Positions 7,532 to 16,579 of a stretch of 64,000 nt of DNA are shown here, piece after piece; within the stretch, counting starts at the first letter, position 1, and each line of letters starts with the position of its first letter. The notes under the pieces were generated by a model, which worked only from the letters and a program-made list of their open reading frames with translations, had not been told where the DNA came from and searched no databases. The stretch comes from Saprospiraceae bacterium. Lineage in GTDB: Bacteria > Bacteroidota > Bacteroidia > Chitinophagales > Saprospiraceae. The DNA is taken from the NCBI GenBank assembly GCA_016710585.1, contig JADJVN010000023.1, positions 1 to 64,000 of the forward strand, read 5' to 3'. The translations under genes and the position numbers were made by a program.

Positions 7532-7690
7532 ATGTTAATTATATATTTCTCATATTTAAATGAAATTATAATATGATGAATATCAATCTTTTAAGAATAA
7601 TATAGCTTTTTTATTTAAAACTTTAAGCGATACTAATAATACGGATTTCGTTATTTTTATTATAAAGCATATCGGAATTTTGTGCTGCAA

Positions 7691-9829
7691 ATGAAAAAGA
7701 AAACGATAGCATATTCATTCTTACCCTTGATTCTATTTTGCTTATTCAACAATTTGTTTGGACAAGATAGTTTACGACTGGATGAAATCGTGATTACCGC
7801 AACAAAAACTGAACGCAGCCTTTCAAAAATTCCTCTTCCTGTTACTAGCATTTCTGCTAAAGAAATTCATGCGCTTGGTTCCAGTAGACTACAAGATGTA
7901 TTGTTGGAACAAGTAGGAATTAATATCGTACCGCAAATTAATGGATTGGGAAATGGATTGCAACTTCAAGGGCTGAACCCTGATTATACACTCATCTTAA
8001 TAGATGGCGAACCCGTAGTAGGAAGATATACTGGTTCATTAGAACTTAATAGAATTACCGCGGGAGAAATCAAAAAAATAGAAATCGTTAAAGGCCCATC
8101 TTCTTCATTATATGGCTCAGATGCTTTAGCGGGTGTAGTCAATATCATTACTCATAAATCATTGACCAATAAACTGACCGCACAAATTAAATATGCAGAA
8201 CGAAACACCTTAGATGCATCAGTTGGTTTGAGCTATAATAAGGCCAATTTTTCAAATCAAATTTTCTACAATCGATTTAGTACAGATGGCTATGACCTAT
8301 CAAAAAATATCTATGGCCAAACTGTTTCACCTTATCAGAATAATACTTTGAGATATAAATTGTCCTATTCTTTTTTAAAAAATCATGAGATCAGTCTCAG
8401 TGCAAAATATTTTTTAGAAAATCAAAATAACGCATATCATGTCATTAATGGATTGGATTCTATTAAAGTATTTGGAGATGGAGTCATTCGCGATTGGAGT
8501 GTCTTTCCTAGCTATCAATACAAATTGACCAATAAGACAAACATCATTTTGAGAAGTTATTATACTGAATATTATACCAAAACAAACTTAAAAGAATTAG
8601 ACAATAAATCTGATTATTATAATGATAATTTCAAACAGACTTTTCTAAGACCTGAAATTCAAAGCACTTGCACTTTTTCAAAAAAACAAAATTGGACATT
8701 GGGTTCAGGTTGGATTCGTGAAACGATCAATACCAATCGCTATGGTAGCGGAGAAGACAAACAACAAGAAACATATTATGGATTCATCCAACACGAATGG
8801 ATTCCATCAAGTAAATGGAACGTACTAAGTGGAATGCGATTTGATTACAATTCGATATACCATAAACAATGGTCTCCAAAAATCGCTGCTCAATACACAG
8901 TCAATTCTTTACTAAGCCTGAGAGCCTCTTTTGGTACAGGATTCAAAGCGCCTGATTTTAGGCAACTTTATTTAAACTTCAACAATGCTGCTGCTGGATA
9001 TAGCGTCTTTGGCACAGAAGCATTGAAACCTGCCATAGAAGACTTGCTGAATAAAAATCAAATCAGAGAATTATTCATTCCTTTTGATGCCATGACTTCG
9101 CTTCGCGCTGAAAGATCCAATGCTTGGAATATTGGAGCAAGTCTAATCAAATCAAAACATGCAATTCATCTGAATATATTTAGAAATGACATATCAGACC
9201 TCATTGAAACACAGACTGTCGCATTGACCAATCAACAGAATTTCATCTACAGTTATTCAAATATTAAAAGAGCCTTTACACAAGGTTTTGAACTGAATTA
9301 TAAATATCAAATCACTAAAGATTTAGATATCCAATCCAGTTATCAATTCTTGCAAGCAAAGGACAAGGACGTATTAGAAAATATTGATAAAGGACTTGTG
9401 TTTGGAAGAGATCCAGTTACATTGCAGACATACCGAATTAAGAAAAGCGACTACATAGGATTGCCACATCGATCTACACATTCAGGAAATATTAAATTAA
9501 ACTATAGAATCCCATATTTAGATTGTAAAATTAATGCGCGACTAATACTTAAAGGTCCTTTTGGACTTGCTGGAACAAACGGTTCTGTCAATGGCACATC
9601 TATTAATTCATCTGATTCCAATTCCAATTCCATCATCGATAAATACGACAGGTTGGTAAAAGGATATGGATTGTTAAATATTGGCATACAAAGAGATTGT
9701 AGTCATTGGTGGGATATTCAATTAGGAGCAGACAATTTATTAAATTATACAGATCCAATAAATCAACCCACATTAATTGGTAGAACTGCTTATATAAAAA
9801 TGAATTTTAAATTTATACAAAATAAATGA
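7691..9829 (+). CDS. TonB-dependent outer-membrane receptor, probable haem/iron uptake
   Basis: Starts at the ATG at 7691 rather than the in-frame GTG at 7682, giving a clean signal peptide (MKKKTIAYSFLPLILFCLF... ending FGQ). A short TonB-box-like DEIVITATKTE is followed by the plug domain with LILIDGEPVVGR and PSSSLYGSDALAGVVNIIT, then a long beta-barrel ending in a terminal aromatic strand (AYIKMNFKF). About 710 residues is normal for BtuB/HmuR-sized receptors. There is no carboxypeptidase-like SusC extension. It overlaps by 4 bp a HmuY-family lipoprotein gene, which points to haem as ligand by analogy with Porphyromonas HmuR-HmuY. The divergent AraC gene supports iron- or ligand-responsive control. 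Confidence 0.9.
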   Translation: MKKKTIAYSFLPLILFCLFNNLFGQDSLRLDEIVITATKTERSLSKIPLPVTSISAKEIHALGSSRLQDVLLEQVGINIVPQINGLGNGLQLQGLNPDYTLILIDGEPVVGRYTGSLELNRITAGEIKKIEIVKGPSSSLYGSDALAGVVNIITHKSLTNKLTAQIKYAERNTLDASVGLSYNKANFSNQIFYNRFSTDGYDLSKNIYGQTVSPYQNNTLRYKLSYSFLKNHEISLSAKYFLENQNNAYHVINGLDSIKVFGDGVIRDWSVFPSYQYKLTNKTNIILRSYYTEYYTKTNLKELDNKSDYYNDNFKQTFLRPEIQSTCTFSKKQNWTLGSGWIRETINTNRYGSGEDKQQETYYGFIQHEWIPSSKWNVLSGMRFDYNSIYHKQWSPKIAAQYTVNSLLSLRASFGTGFKAPDFRQLYLNFNNAAAGYSVFGTEALKPAIEDLLNKNQIRELFIPFDAMTSLRAERSNAWNIGASLIKSKHAIHLNIFRNDISDLIETQTVALTNQQNFIYSYSNIKRAFTQGFELNYKYQITKDLDIQSSYQFLQAKDKDVLENIDKGLVFGRDPVTLQTYRIKKSDYIGLPHRSTHSGNIKLNYRIPYLDCKINARLILKGPFGLAGTNGSVNGTSINSSDSNSNSIIDKYDRLVKGYGLLNIGIQRDCSHWWDIQLGADNLLNYTDPINQPTLIGRTAYIKMNFKFIQNK

Positions 9830-10452
9830 TCATGAAAATTTTTAATGTTTTCTTATTTTTAAGTTTCTTGTTTTTAATCTCATGTGATAAAACAGAAAAT
9901 AATGTTGATACTTCCACACTCCGCACTGTTACGATTAAAGATCTTGCAGCAGATCCTACAACAGGATTTGATCCTAACAATGGAATGCCCATTGGTGACA
10001 CAAAGCGATTTACATTCTTTAGATTTAGCGATAGCTCCATCGTAGCAAATACAGACAGTGCCACTACAAAATGGGATATAGGCTTTAGAGCAAGTACAAT
10101 AATTGTAAATTCTGGAATCTCTGGACCTGGATCCGCAGCAGCTTATGTGCAGACTGGACTTTTCTCAGAATTAAAGGAAATACCAACTGACAGCATTTTC
10201 AAAACTGATGTTTCAGCTTCAAATCTTGCGGTGGGAAAATCATGGTATACTTATAATGGACAGACGATGATATTTAGCCCAACTCCTGGAAAGACATTGG
10301 TAGTGAAATGTAGTGATGGAAAATATGCAAAAATCGAATTACTCTCATACTACAAAGGCTCCCCAGTAGCTCCAGATGCATTCAAAGACCAAGCGAGATA
10401 TTATACTTTCAGATACGTTTATCAAAGCAATGGGTCAAAAAAATTTGAATAA
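9826..10452 (+). CDS. HmuY-family surface lipoprotein
   Basis: The start ATG overlaps the stop of the TonB receptor (ATGA), so translation is probably coupled. Residues 1-20 form a lipoprotein signal with lipobox FLISC. The body contains KWDIGFRAS, GLFSELKEIPTD, GKSWYTYNG and YAKIELLSYYKG, the conserved pattern of the HmuY family, which includes haem-binding lipoproteins feeding TonB receptors. The His residues that bind haem in Porphyromonas HmuY are not evident here, so the ligand may differ. Its gene ends at a strong terminator. Confidence 0.82.
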   Translation: MIMKIFNVFLFLSFLFLISCDKTENNVDTSTLRTVTIKDLAADPTTGFDPNNGMPIGDTKRFTFFRFSDSSIVANTDSATTKWDIGFRASTIIVNSGISGPGSAAAYVQTGLFSELKEIPTDSIFKTDVSASNLAVGKSWYTYNGQTMIFSPTPGKTLVVKCSDGKYAKIELLSYYKGSPVAPDAFKDQARYYTFRYVYQSNGSKKFE

Positions 10453-10480
10453 GGAATAAAATCATTTTTGGTAAAATAGT

Positions 10481-10520
10481 AAACCAAAGTCGGAATGCAA
10501 TATTCGGCTTTGGTTTTTTT
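10481..10520 (+). terminator. terminator after the HmuY gene
   Basis: AAACCAAAGTCGGAAT pairs with ATTCGGCTTTGGTTT across a short loop with one bulge and one wobble, followed by a run of seven T. It may also serve the convergent cyclophilin gene, which ends at 10542. Confidence 0.8.
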
Positions 10521-10541
10521 ATTTCAAATAAATTAATTCAA

Positions 10542-11435
10542 CTACTTCAACACTCTAATCTTCATCTTTACATCCTTCTCTGGTCTATCTCCGCGAGATG
10601 TTGGTGTATTGGCTATTTTATCTATGACATCCAATCCATCTATTACTTCACCAAAGACTGTATATTCCATATCAAGGAATGGTGTTCCGCCTTGCTCAGC
10701 ATAGATTTTCTTTTGCTCATCAGTATATTTAAATCCCTTCTGATCTTCAATACGAGTTATCGCATTTTCATTTTGTTTGTTGCCATGCACGATATAGAAT
10801 TGTGACCCAGATGATTTTTTTTCTGGATTCACTTGGTCACCTGTTCTTGCTGCTGCCAATGCGCCCTTCTTATGGATTAGATTCTTATTGAACTCTGCTG
10901 GTATGGTATAACTTGGACCTCCTGAACCTAGAGGAGCGCCACTGGCAGCATTCTTAGAATTTGGATCGCCACCTTGTATCATGAAATTATTAATAACCCG
11001 ATGAAATATCAAATCATCATAAAATCCCTGCTCTGCAAGTTTTAAAATATTATCGCGATGCAATGGCGTCTCATGATACAGTTTTACAAGCAAATTGCCC
11101 ATACTTGTTTCTATCTGTATAAGGCATTCTTCTGTTGGATTGATATGTACTGTCATTTTACTTTCTTTTATTTTATTATTTTTTTTAACTTTAAGGTGAA
11201 CGACGTGATCACCTGATTTTATAAATCGATGGCTTGGATTTCTTTCTGTAGAAATATTGCCGTCACCAAAATTCCATTCCACTGATTCTGCATCGATGTG
11301 GTCTGAACTAAATTTTATTTTTTCTGGAAGCTTGACCGCGCTAACATCAGCTTTAGCTGAGACATTAAGTTTTGGCGAACATCCAATAATCGTTATTAAT
11401 AATACAATATGCGCGAAAAAAAATTTATGCATCAT
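10542..11435 (-). CDS. PKD-domain cyclophilin-type peptidyl-prolyl isomerase lipoprotein
   Basis: A signal peptide with lipobox TIIGC places it in the periplasm or outer membrane. Residues 25-100 form a PKD-like domain (VEWNFGDGNISTERNPSH, then VVHLKVKK). Residues 105-297 are a cyclophilin: FHRVINNFMIQGGDPNS, GALAAART, SSGSQFYIV and YTVFGEVIDGLDVIDKIA hold the catalytic Arg, Phe, Met and Gln positions. It would catalyse proline cis-trans isomerisation in envelope proteins. It lies 26 bp after a second cyclophilin gene. The fusion of a PKD domain to a cyclophilin is uncommon. Confidence 0.88.
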   Translation of the reverse strand: MMHKFFFAHIVLLITIIGCSPKLNVSAKADVSAVKLPEKIKFSSDHIDAESVEWNFGDGNISTERNPSHRFIKSGDHVVHLKVKKNNKIKESKMTVHINPTEECLIQIETSMGNLLVKLYHETPLHRDNILKLAEQGFYDDLIFHRVINNFMIQGGDPNSKNAASGAPLGSGGPSYTIPAEFNKNLIHKKGALAAARTGDQVNPEKKSSGSQFYIVHGNKQNENAITRIEDQKGFKYTDEQKKIYAEQGGTPFLDMEYTVFGEVIDGLDVIDKIANTPTSRGDRPEKDVKMKIRVLK

Positions 11436-11461
11436 TCTCTTTTTTAAATCAAATTCAACTT

Positions 11462-12106
11462 TTACTTCACTTTCATTTTTACATCAGTGAATGGTCTATT
11501 ATTAGCATCAGTTTGCACTGCAGCGATCTTGTCGATGATATCCAAGCCTTCGATAACTTCACCAAATACTGTGTAGTCGCCATCTAAAAATGGAGCCCCT
11601 CCCAAGGTGCTATATTTCTTTTGTTCTTCCTCAGTATATGTGATGCCTTTTTGGCTGGCCAACATCTGTAACTGTGCCGGATTAATGATGTCTCCTTGTA
11701 CTATATAAAATTGGGATCCTGATGATTTTTTTTCTGGATTACCAGGTCCTCCTGTTCTTGCAGCTGCAAGGGCTCCTTTAAAGTGTTTTGCGCCTATTTC
11801 AGCTGGAATGAGTTCACTAGGTCCACCTGCACCAAGCATTGCACCAGCAGGAGCATTTCTTGAATTTGGATCACCTCCTTGTATCATAAACTTGCTGATC
11901 ACGCGATGGAATAATAGATCGTTATAATATCCTTCTTTTGCCAATTTCAAAAAATTAGCTTTGTGTTTAGGTGTAGAATCATATAATTTTACTTTGATGA
12001 CGCCATAAGAGGTTTCTATTATAGCATCAGCCCCTTTATCCTTTGGGCTATTTGTACAAGCATTGAATATCAAAGCAATCAAACTAATAAATAATAATTT
12101 CTTCAT
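11462..12106 (-). CDS. cyclophilin-type peptidyl-prolyl isomerase lipoprotein
   Basis: Starts at the ATG at 12106 (MKKLLFISLIALIFNAC), which gives a proper lipoprotein signal; the in-frame ATG at 12127 would add seven residues read through the preceding gene's end. FHRVISKFMIQGGDPNS, GALAAARTGG, SSGSQFYIV and YTVFGEVIEGLDIIDKIA are cyclophilin core motifs with the active-site Arg, Phe, Met and Gln. It overlaps nothing after the start correction and is probably co-transcribed with the downstream PKD cyclophilin, its paralogue. Confidence 0.9.
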   Translation of the reverse strand: MKKLLFISLIALIFNACTNSPKDKGADAIIETSYGVIKVKLYDSTPKHKANFLKLAKEGYYNDLLFHRVISKFMIQGGDPNSRNAPAGAMLGAGGPSELIPAEIGAKHFKGALAAARTGGPGNPEKKSSGSQFYIVQGDIINPAQLQMLASQKGITYTEEEQKKYSTLGGAPFLDGDYTVFGEVIEGLDIIDKIAAVQTDANNRPFTDVKMKVK

Positions 12107-12113
12107 TTCTAAA

Positions 12114-12482
12114 TTATTTAAATTCACTTGGAAAATTATTTTTAAAATATGTCGTAATAAGTTCTTTTAATAAAATTTCCTGATCTTTAACACCTTTTGT
12201 AGTAAAAGGTTTGATCATTTCATAATGAGGCCATCCATCTTGATCTTTACCAATAAAACTATAATATCCACGTATGGAAAGCAACTCGCAGGTAGCAATG
12301 TGCATGAGATCCTGCTTCTCTTCTTTAGTGAATCCATTAGGTTTTAACATTCCTAATTCTTGAATCCCGATTAGCATCAAGGTCGTATTTAAGTCAGGGA
12401 GCTCTGACTTTTTAAATTTTTCTTTTATAAAATGTCTGACTCTAAGCCATTCAAAATCCAATTCCCACTTTTCAGCTTCCAT
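12114..12482 (-). CDS. conserved hypothetical protein, 122 aa
   Basis: A small soluble protein without signal peptide (MEAEKWELDFEWLRVRHFI). The pattern LMLIGIQELG...FTKEEKQDLMHIATCELL and YYSFIGKDQDGWPHYE looks like a conserved family widespread in Bacteroidota, but I cannot name it. It sits 27 bp after the beta-CASP hydrolase gene and 7 bp before the corrected cyclophilin start, so it is likely part of the same transcript. Confidence 0.75.
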   Translation of the reverse strand: MEAEKWELDFEWLRVRHFIKEKFKKSELPDLNTTLMLIGIQELGMLKPNGFTKEEKQDLMHIATCELLSIRGYYSFIGKDQDGWPHYEMIKPFTTKGVKDQEILLKELITTYFKNNFPSEFK

Positions 12483-12509
12483 AATTTTTAATGAAATTAA
12501 AAATAATTT

Positions 12510-13934
12510 TTAGTTGACTTGTATTTCTTCTTTTAACGCAGGAATTGCAATATCCGTAAAGCCATTAGATCTGAGATGCTTTGAAAAATTCTCTTGCACA
12601 TCAATATCGCCATGGACTAAAAATAATTTTTTTATTGACTTGGTTTGATTTCCTAAGAATTCTGTCATTTCCCTTTGATCTCCATGGGCAGAAAATGAAT
12701 CCATCAGCACCACATCAGCATTTACTTGTAGCGTGTCACCAAATAAATGGATTTCTGATGCACCACTCCTCAGCACACCTCCTGGTGTTTCAGGCGAACA
12801 ATATCCTACCATCAATATCGTATTATGAGGATTTTCAATATTATTATAGACATGATGTTTTATTCTACCTGCATTCACCATTCCAGCTGCAGAGATGATG
12901 ATACAAGGCTCTTTCATGCCATTCAATCGCTTGGATTCATTTACATCTGTAATATAAGTCAATCGCTTAAAACCAAATGGATCTGGATCTTTCAAAATAT
13001 ATTGATGTAGATCAAAATCAAAACATTCTGGATGTATCTTGAAAACTTCAGTAGCATTGACCGCCAAAGGACTATCTACATAAACCGGAATATTGTGAAT
13101 TTTCTTTTCGTTCACCAGTTGGTCAAGCATGAATACTATTTCTTGTGTCCTTCCCATGCTAAAAGCGGGAATAATAAGCTTCCCATTTTTTCTAATACAA
13201 GTATCGTTGATTACTTCTAGAAATTTTGATTTCTCAGCTGGCTTTTCCATGTGTAATCGATCGCCATAAGTTGATTCACTGATGACAAAATCTGAAGGAA
13301 ACATGGGTTGAGGATCTCTCAATATCGGTCTGGCAGGTCTTCCTATGTCTCCTGTAAAACCAATTCTGATCTCGTCACTTCCTTCTTTGATTACAAGATT
13401 CACACTTGCAGAACCCAAGATATGACCTGCATCGGTAAAATTAACTTCTATATATTTCGATATCCTTATCCATTGATCATATGAAATTGAAACAAATTGT
13501 TTCAAAGCAGCAACCACATCTTTTGCACCGTAAAGTGGTTCACGCAATTTTGCTTTCTCATCAGTGTGTTTATTTTTTATTTTTTTATAAATCTTTTCAT
13601 TGTAGTATTCAGCGTCTTTCTGTTGAATGTGTGCAGTATCCATCAACATGATATTGGCAAGATCACGTGTCCCGTGTGTACAATATATCAATCCCTTAAA
13701 TCCATCTTTTACCAATTTTGGAATTCTTCCACAATGATCAATATGTGCATGAGATAATATCATGACGTCAATTTCTTTTGGATCAAAATGCCAAGATGAA
13801 TTCAATTCTTCCAAATCCCCTGCATGTCCTTGAAATAAACCACAATCGAGTAAAATTTTATAATCATTGTCCAAGGTAATCAAGTGACAACTTCCAGTAA
13901 CTGTTTGTGCTGCTCCACAAAATTTAATTTTCAT
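12510..13934 (-). CDS. beta-CASP metallo-beta-lactamase-fold hydrolase (CPSF73-like RNase)
   Basis: Motif 2 of the metallo-beta-lactamase fold is present as SHAHIDHCGRIP near residue 60. TDAGHILGSASV near residue 168, FTGDIGR near 195 and SFSAHGDQREM near 423 complete the metal site. The beta-CASP insert (FVISESTYGDRLH, IIPAFSMGRTQEIV, IIISAAGMVNAGR) and the C-terminal RNA-specificity region (LFLVHGDIDVQENF) assign it to the CPSF73/RNase family. Bacterial members of about 460 residues are thought to be RNA endo- or exonucleases. It is cytoplasmic and heads a run of four minus-strand genes. Confidence 0.9.
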   Translation of the reverse strand: MKIKFCGAAQTVTGSCHLITLDNDYKILLDCGLFQGHAGDLEELNSSWHFDPKEIDVMILSHAHIDHCGRIPKLVKDGFKGLIYCTHGTRDLANIMLMDTAHIQQKDAEYYNEKIYKKIKNKHTDEKAKLREPLYGAKDVVAALKQFVSISYDQWIRISKYIEVNFTDAGHILGSASVNLVIKEGSDEIRIGFTGDIGRPARPILRDPQPMFPSDFVISESTYGDRLHMEKPAEKSKFLEVINDTCIRKNGKLIIPAFSMGRTQEIVFMLDQLVNEKKIHNIPVYVDSPLAVNATEVFKIHPECFDFDLHQYILKDPDPFGFKRLTYITDVNESKRLNGMKEPCIIISAAGMVNAGRIKHHVYNNIENPHNTILMVGYCSPETPGGVLRSGASEIHLFGDTLQVNADVVLMDSFSAHGDQREMTEFLGNQTKSIKKLFLVHGDIDVQENFSKHLRSNGFTDIAIPALKEEIQVN

Positions 13935-13986
13935 CAGTTTGCTTTTAGAATTTTAAATACAATTATAACAATTAATAACTGTATTG

Positions 13987-14166
13987 TTAGCTAGGATAGT
14001 ATCCTTTTTCAGTTCTAATTTGATCTTGTGCATTTATTTCCATTTTCTCGGCCAATAATTTATTCAATTTGTCCAAAGGCATTGAGCTGGATATTCCACC
14101 AAACTGATCAATGCGTATATCGATTGGACTTAAACGATGGTTAAATGGATTTGAATTTTGATTCAT
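13987..14166 (-). CDS. small 59-aa protein following gltX
   Basis: Begins at an ATG 3 bp after the gltX stop and ends with TAA at 13987. The sequence starts MNQNSNPFNHRLSPIDIRID and has a short amphipathic helix (LDKLNKLLAEKMEINAQD). It is hydrophilic with no membrane segment. The tight spacing suggests co-translation with glutamyl-tRNA synthetase. Codon use and composition look protein-like, but I know of no homologue and the function is unknown. Confidence 0.5.
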   Translation of the reverse strand: MNQNSNPFNHRLSPIDIRIDQFGGISSSMPLDKLNKLLAEKMEINAQDQIRTEKGYYPS

Positions 14167-14169
14167 AGA

Positions 14170-15696
14170 TTATTTATTTAACTTAATTATATTTTCTCTA
14201 ATTCTTTTTACAAATACTGCTTTAGATAATGTCAATATCATTGCATAAATATCTGGCCCCATTGGGATTCCAGACATCATCACTCTAAGCGAAGGCAACA
14301 CTTCTCCCATCTTGTAAGTATATTTAGCCATAAATGCTTTGAGTATTTCTTCTAGTTTTTCTTTGGTAAATTCTTCGCTTTGCTCAATAGTGTTTGCTAG
14401 TTCTAAATAGGAATCAGTCCATTCTTGCTTCCACTTCTTAGATTTAAAATCTTGATCCACTTCTGCAATATCTGAAATCAAATATTTCCCTTGCTTAAAG
14501 AAATCAGTCAAAAATATCGATCTATCTTTGTACAATTTGATTATTGATATCGCTTGTTCATCTGTAAGTTTTTGATCTTGCTTTGCAGCATCTTGGATAA
14601 CATATTTTGCTAAAGTTGTATCTTCGGTATTCTGTATATATTGTTGATTGAACCACTTTGCTTTATCGTAATCAAATCTTGAACTTGATTTTCCTATTTT
14701 ATCTTTAGAAAAATATTGGATTAATTCATCAAGTGAAAATATTTCTTTTTCTGTTCCACTATTCCAACCCAGCAATGCCATAAAATTCAACAATGCTTCT
14801 GGCAAGAAACCCTGCTCACGAAAACCTAAAAATAAATCTCCTGTTTTTTCATCCTTCCAATCCAATGGAAAGACTGGAAATCCAAACTGTGCGCCATCTC
14901 TTTTTGATAATTTGCCATTGCCACTTGGCTTCAAGATTAATGGCAGATGAGAAAATTCTGGCATCTCTGATTCCCATCCAAAGAATCGATATAATAAAAC
15001 ATGATGTGCTGTACTTGAAAGCCATTCTTCACCTCGTATGACGTGAGTGATCTTCATCAATCGATCGTCTATCACATTCGCCATATGGTAAGTGGGCAAA
15101 CCATCTGATTTGATCAACACTTTGTCATCAAGTTCCGCTGTGTGAAGAGATACTTCTTCTCTAATTGTGTCGTAAAAATGAACAACTTCATCAGCTGGTA
15201 TTTTCATACGAATGGTGTATGGTTGACCTGAAGAGATCATTGATTCTACCTCGTCCGAAGAAAGCGTTAAACTATTCTTCATAGACATTCTAGTATTGTA
15301 ATCGTATTTGATCGAGTCTGATGGATCTTGTTGGAGTCTTGCTTTCATGGCTTCAATTTCTTCCGCAGTATCAAAAGCATAATATGCATGTCCATCTTGG
15401 ATAAGTTTCTCAGCATACTCCTTATAGATGGCACTTCTTTCAGATTGTCTATACGGGCCATATTCACCACCGAAACCTGGACCTTCATCAGGGATCAAAC
15501 CAACCCAATGCAGTGCTTCAATAATATACTCTTCAGCACCGGGCACATATCGCGTCTGATCTGTATCCTCTATCCTTAAAAGGAAGCTTCCTCCAGATTT
15601 TTTTGCAAATAAATAATTGTATAGGGCTGTTCGGATACCTCCAATATGTAAGGCACCTGTAGGGCTAGGGGCAAATCGCACTCTAATCGGCTTCAA
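14170..15696 (-). CDS. gltX: glutamyl-tRNA synthetase
   Basis: Charges tRNA-Glu with glutamate. The class I signatures are clear: PSPTGALHIGG at residues 11-21 and KLSKRDG near residue 260. YLLRIEDTDQTR-type (LLRIEDTDQTR) and GEEWLSS motifs are also present, and 508 residues is the normal length. The start codon is TTG (MKPIRVRFAPSP); no ATG precedes the conserved N-terminus. A 59-aa gene follows 3 bp downstream. Whether it also charges tRNA-Gln cannot be decided here. Confidence 0.96.
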   Translation of the reverse strand: MKPIRVRFAPSPTGALHIGGIRTALYNYLFAKKSGGSFLLRIEDTDQTRYVPGAEEYIIEALHWVGLIPDEGPGFGGEYGPYRQSERSAIYKEYAEKLIQDGHAYYAFDTAEEIEAMKARLQQDPSDSIKYDYNTRMSMKNSLTLSSDEVESMISSGQPYTIRMKIPADEVVHFYDTIREEVSLHTAELDDKVLIKSDGLPTYHMANVIDDRLMKITHVIRGEEWLSSTAHHVLLYRFFGWESEMPEFSHLPLILKPSGNGKLSKRDGAQFGFPVFPLDWKDEKTGDLFLGFREQGFLPEALLNFMALLGWNSGTEKEIFSLDELIQYFSKDKIGKSSSRFDYDKAKWFNQQYIQNTEDTTLAKYVIQDAAKQDQKLTDEQAISIIKLYKDRSIFLTDFFKQGKYLISDIAEVDQDFKSKKWKQEWTDSYLELANTIEQSEEFTKEKLEEILKAFMAKYTYKMGEVLPSLRVMMSGIPMGPDIYAMILTLSKAVFVKRIRENIIKLNK

Positions 15697-15865
15697 GAAC
15701 TTAATTTTTTAATTTGATGAAAATAGGATAAAAAATAGGTTTTGATCTATATTTCTCCAATTAATCGATGTAAAAACATACTATTAATCAGAAAATCTTG
15801 TTAATTTCGTAGTAATAAACCAAAGTCCTTTTGCAAAGATATCAATTTTATCGAAATTTGAACAA

Positions 15866-16474
15866 ATGTATCTGAGTTATACGCCAAGCTTAGTGCAGAG
15901 ATTTTTTAATGGATTCACTTGGAAAGTGGAAACCACAGAAAAAGTATTATATCTTACTTTTGATGATGGCCCTATCCCTGAAGTGACCCCTTGGGTTTTA
16001 GATGTCTTGGATGAATTTCACGCTAAAGCGACTTTCTTTTGTGTGGGCGAAAATGTCATGCGCAATCCAGATATTTTTAATGATATTAAAGCTCGTGGAC
16101 ACTCTATAGGAAGCCATACTTACAATCATCTTTCTGGCTGGACCACTCCTAGTGCTGCATTCTTAAAAAATATACGTAAAGCCTCTCAGATCACTCAAAG
16201 CAAATTGTTTCGACCCCCTTATGGTCGCATCAGTCCACATCAAGCTAGAATTCTGCAGAACCATTTTCAAATCGTGATGTGGGATGTGTTAAGTGGTGAC
16301 TTTGATCTCAATATTGATAAAGAAACCTGCTTTCAGAATGTGATCAAAAATGCAAGTGAAGGATCCATCATCGTATTTCACGACAGTTTAAAATCTAAGG
16401 AAAAATTAAATTATGCCCTTCCTAAAGTGCTTGAATATTACAGCAATTTAGGATATCGATTTGAAAGAATATAA
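15866..16474 (+). CDS. polysaccharide deacetylase family protein
   Basis: NodB-type deacetylase: TFDDGP at residues 31-36, the zinc-binding HSIGSHTYNHL around 75-85, RPPYGR near 113, WDVLSGDFD near 140 and IIVFHDS near 171 form the five family motifs. Such enzymes remove acetyl groups from peptidoglycan or other N-acetylated glycans. There is no obvious signal peptide, although the N-terminus (MYLSYTPSLVQRFFNG) is compatible with membrane association. It is a single gene ended by a hairpin terminator. Confidence 0.88.
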   Translation: MYLSYTPSLVQRFFNGFTWKVETTEKVLYLTFDDGPIPEVTPWVLDVLDEFHAKATFFCVGENVMRNPDIFNDIKARGHSIGSHTYNHLSGWTTPSAAFLKNIRKASQITQSKLFRPPYGRISPHQARILQNHFQIVMWDVLSGDFDLNIDKETCFQNVIKNASEGSIIVFHDSLKSKEKLNYALPKVLEYYSNLGYRFERI

Positions 16475-16494
16475 TTATTAGTTCTCAAGCTTAA

Positions 16495-16520
16495 AAATAG
16501 ATGAATTTGTTCATCTATTT
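16495..16520 (+). terminator. terminator after the polysaccharide deacetylase gene
   Basis: A perfect 11-bp stem, AAATAGATGAA with TTCATCTATTT, around a TTTG loop, 20 bp after the stop. Confidence 0.7.
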
Positions 16521-16579
16521 GACCTCTTGAATGTTGTTTGTTTAGTGGAATTCTATTGTTTTATATTTAAAATCAAATT

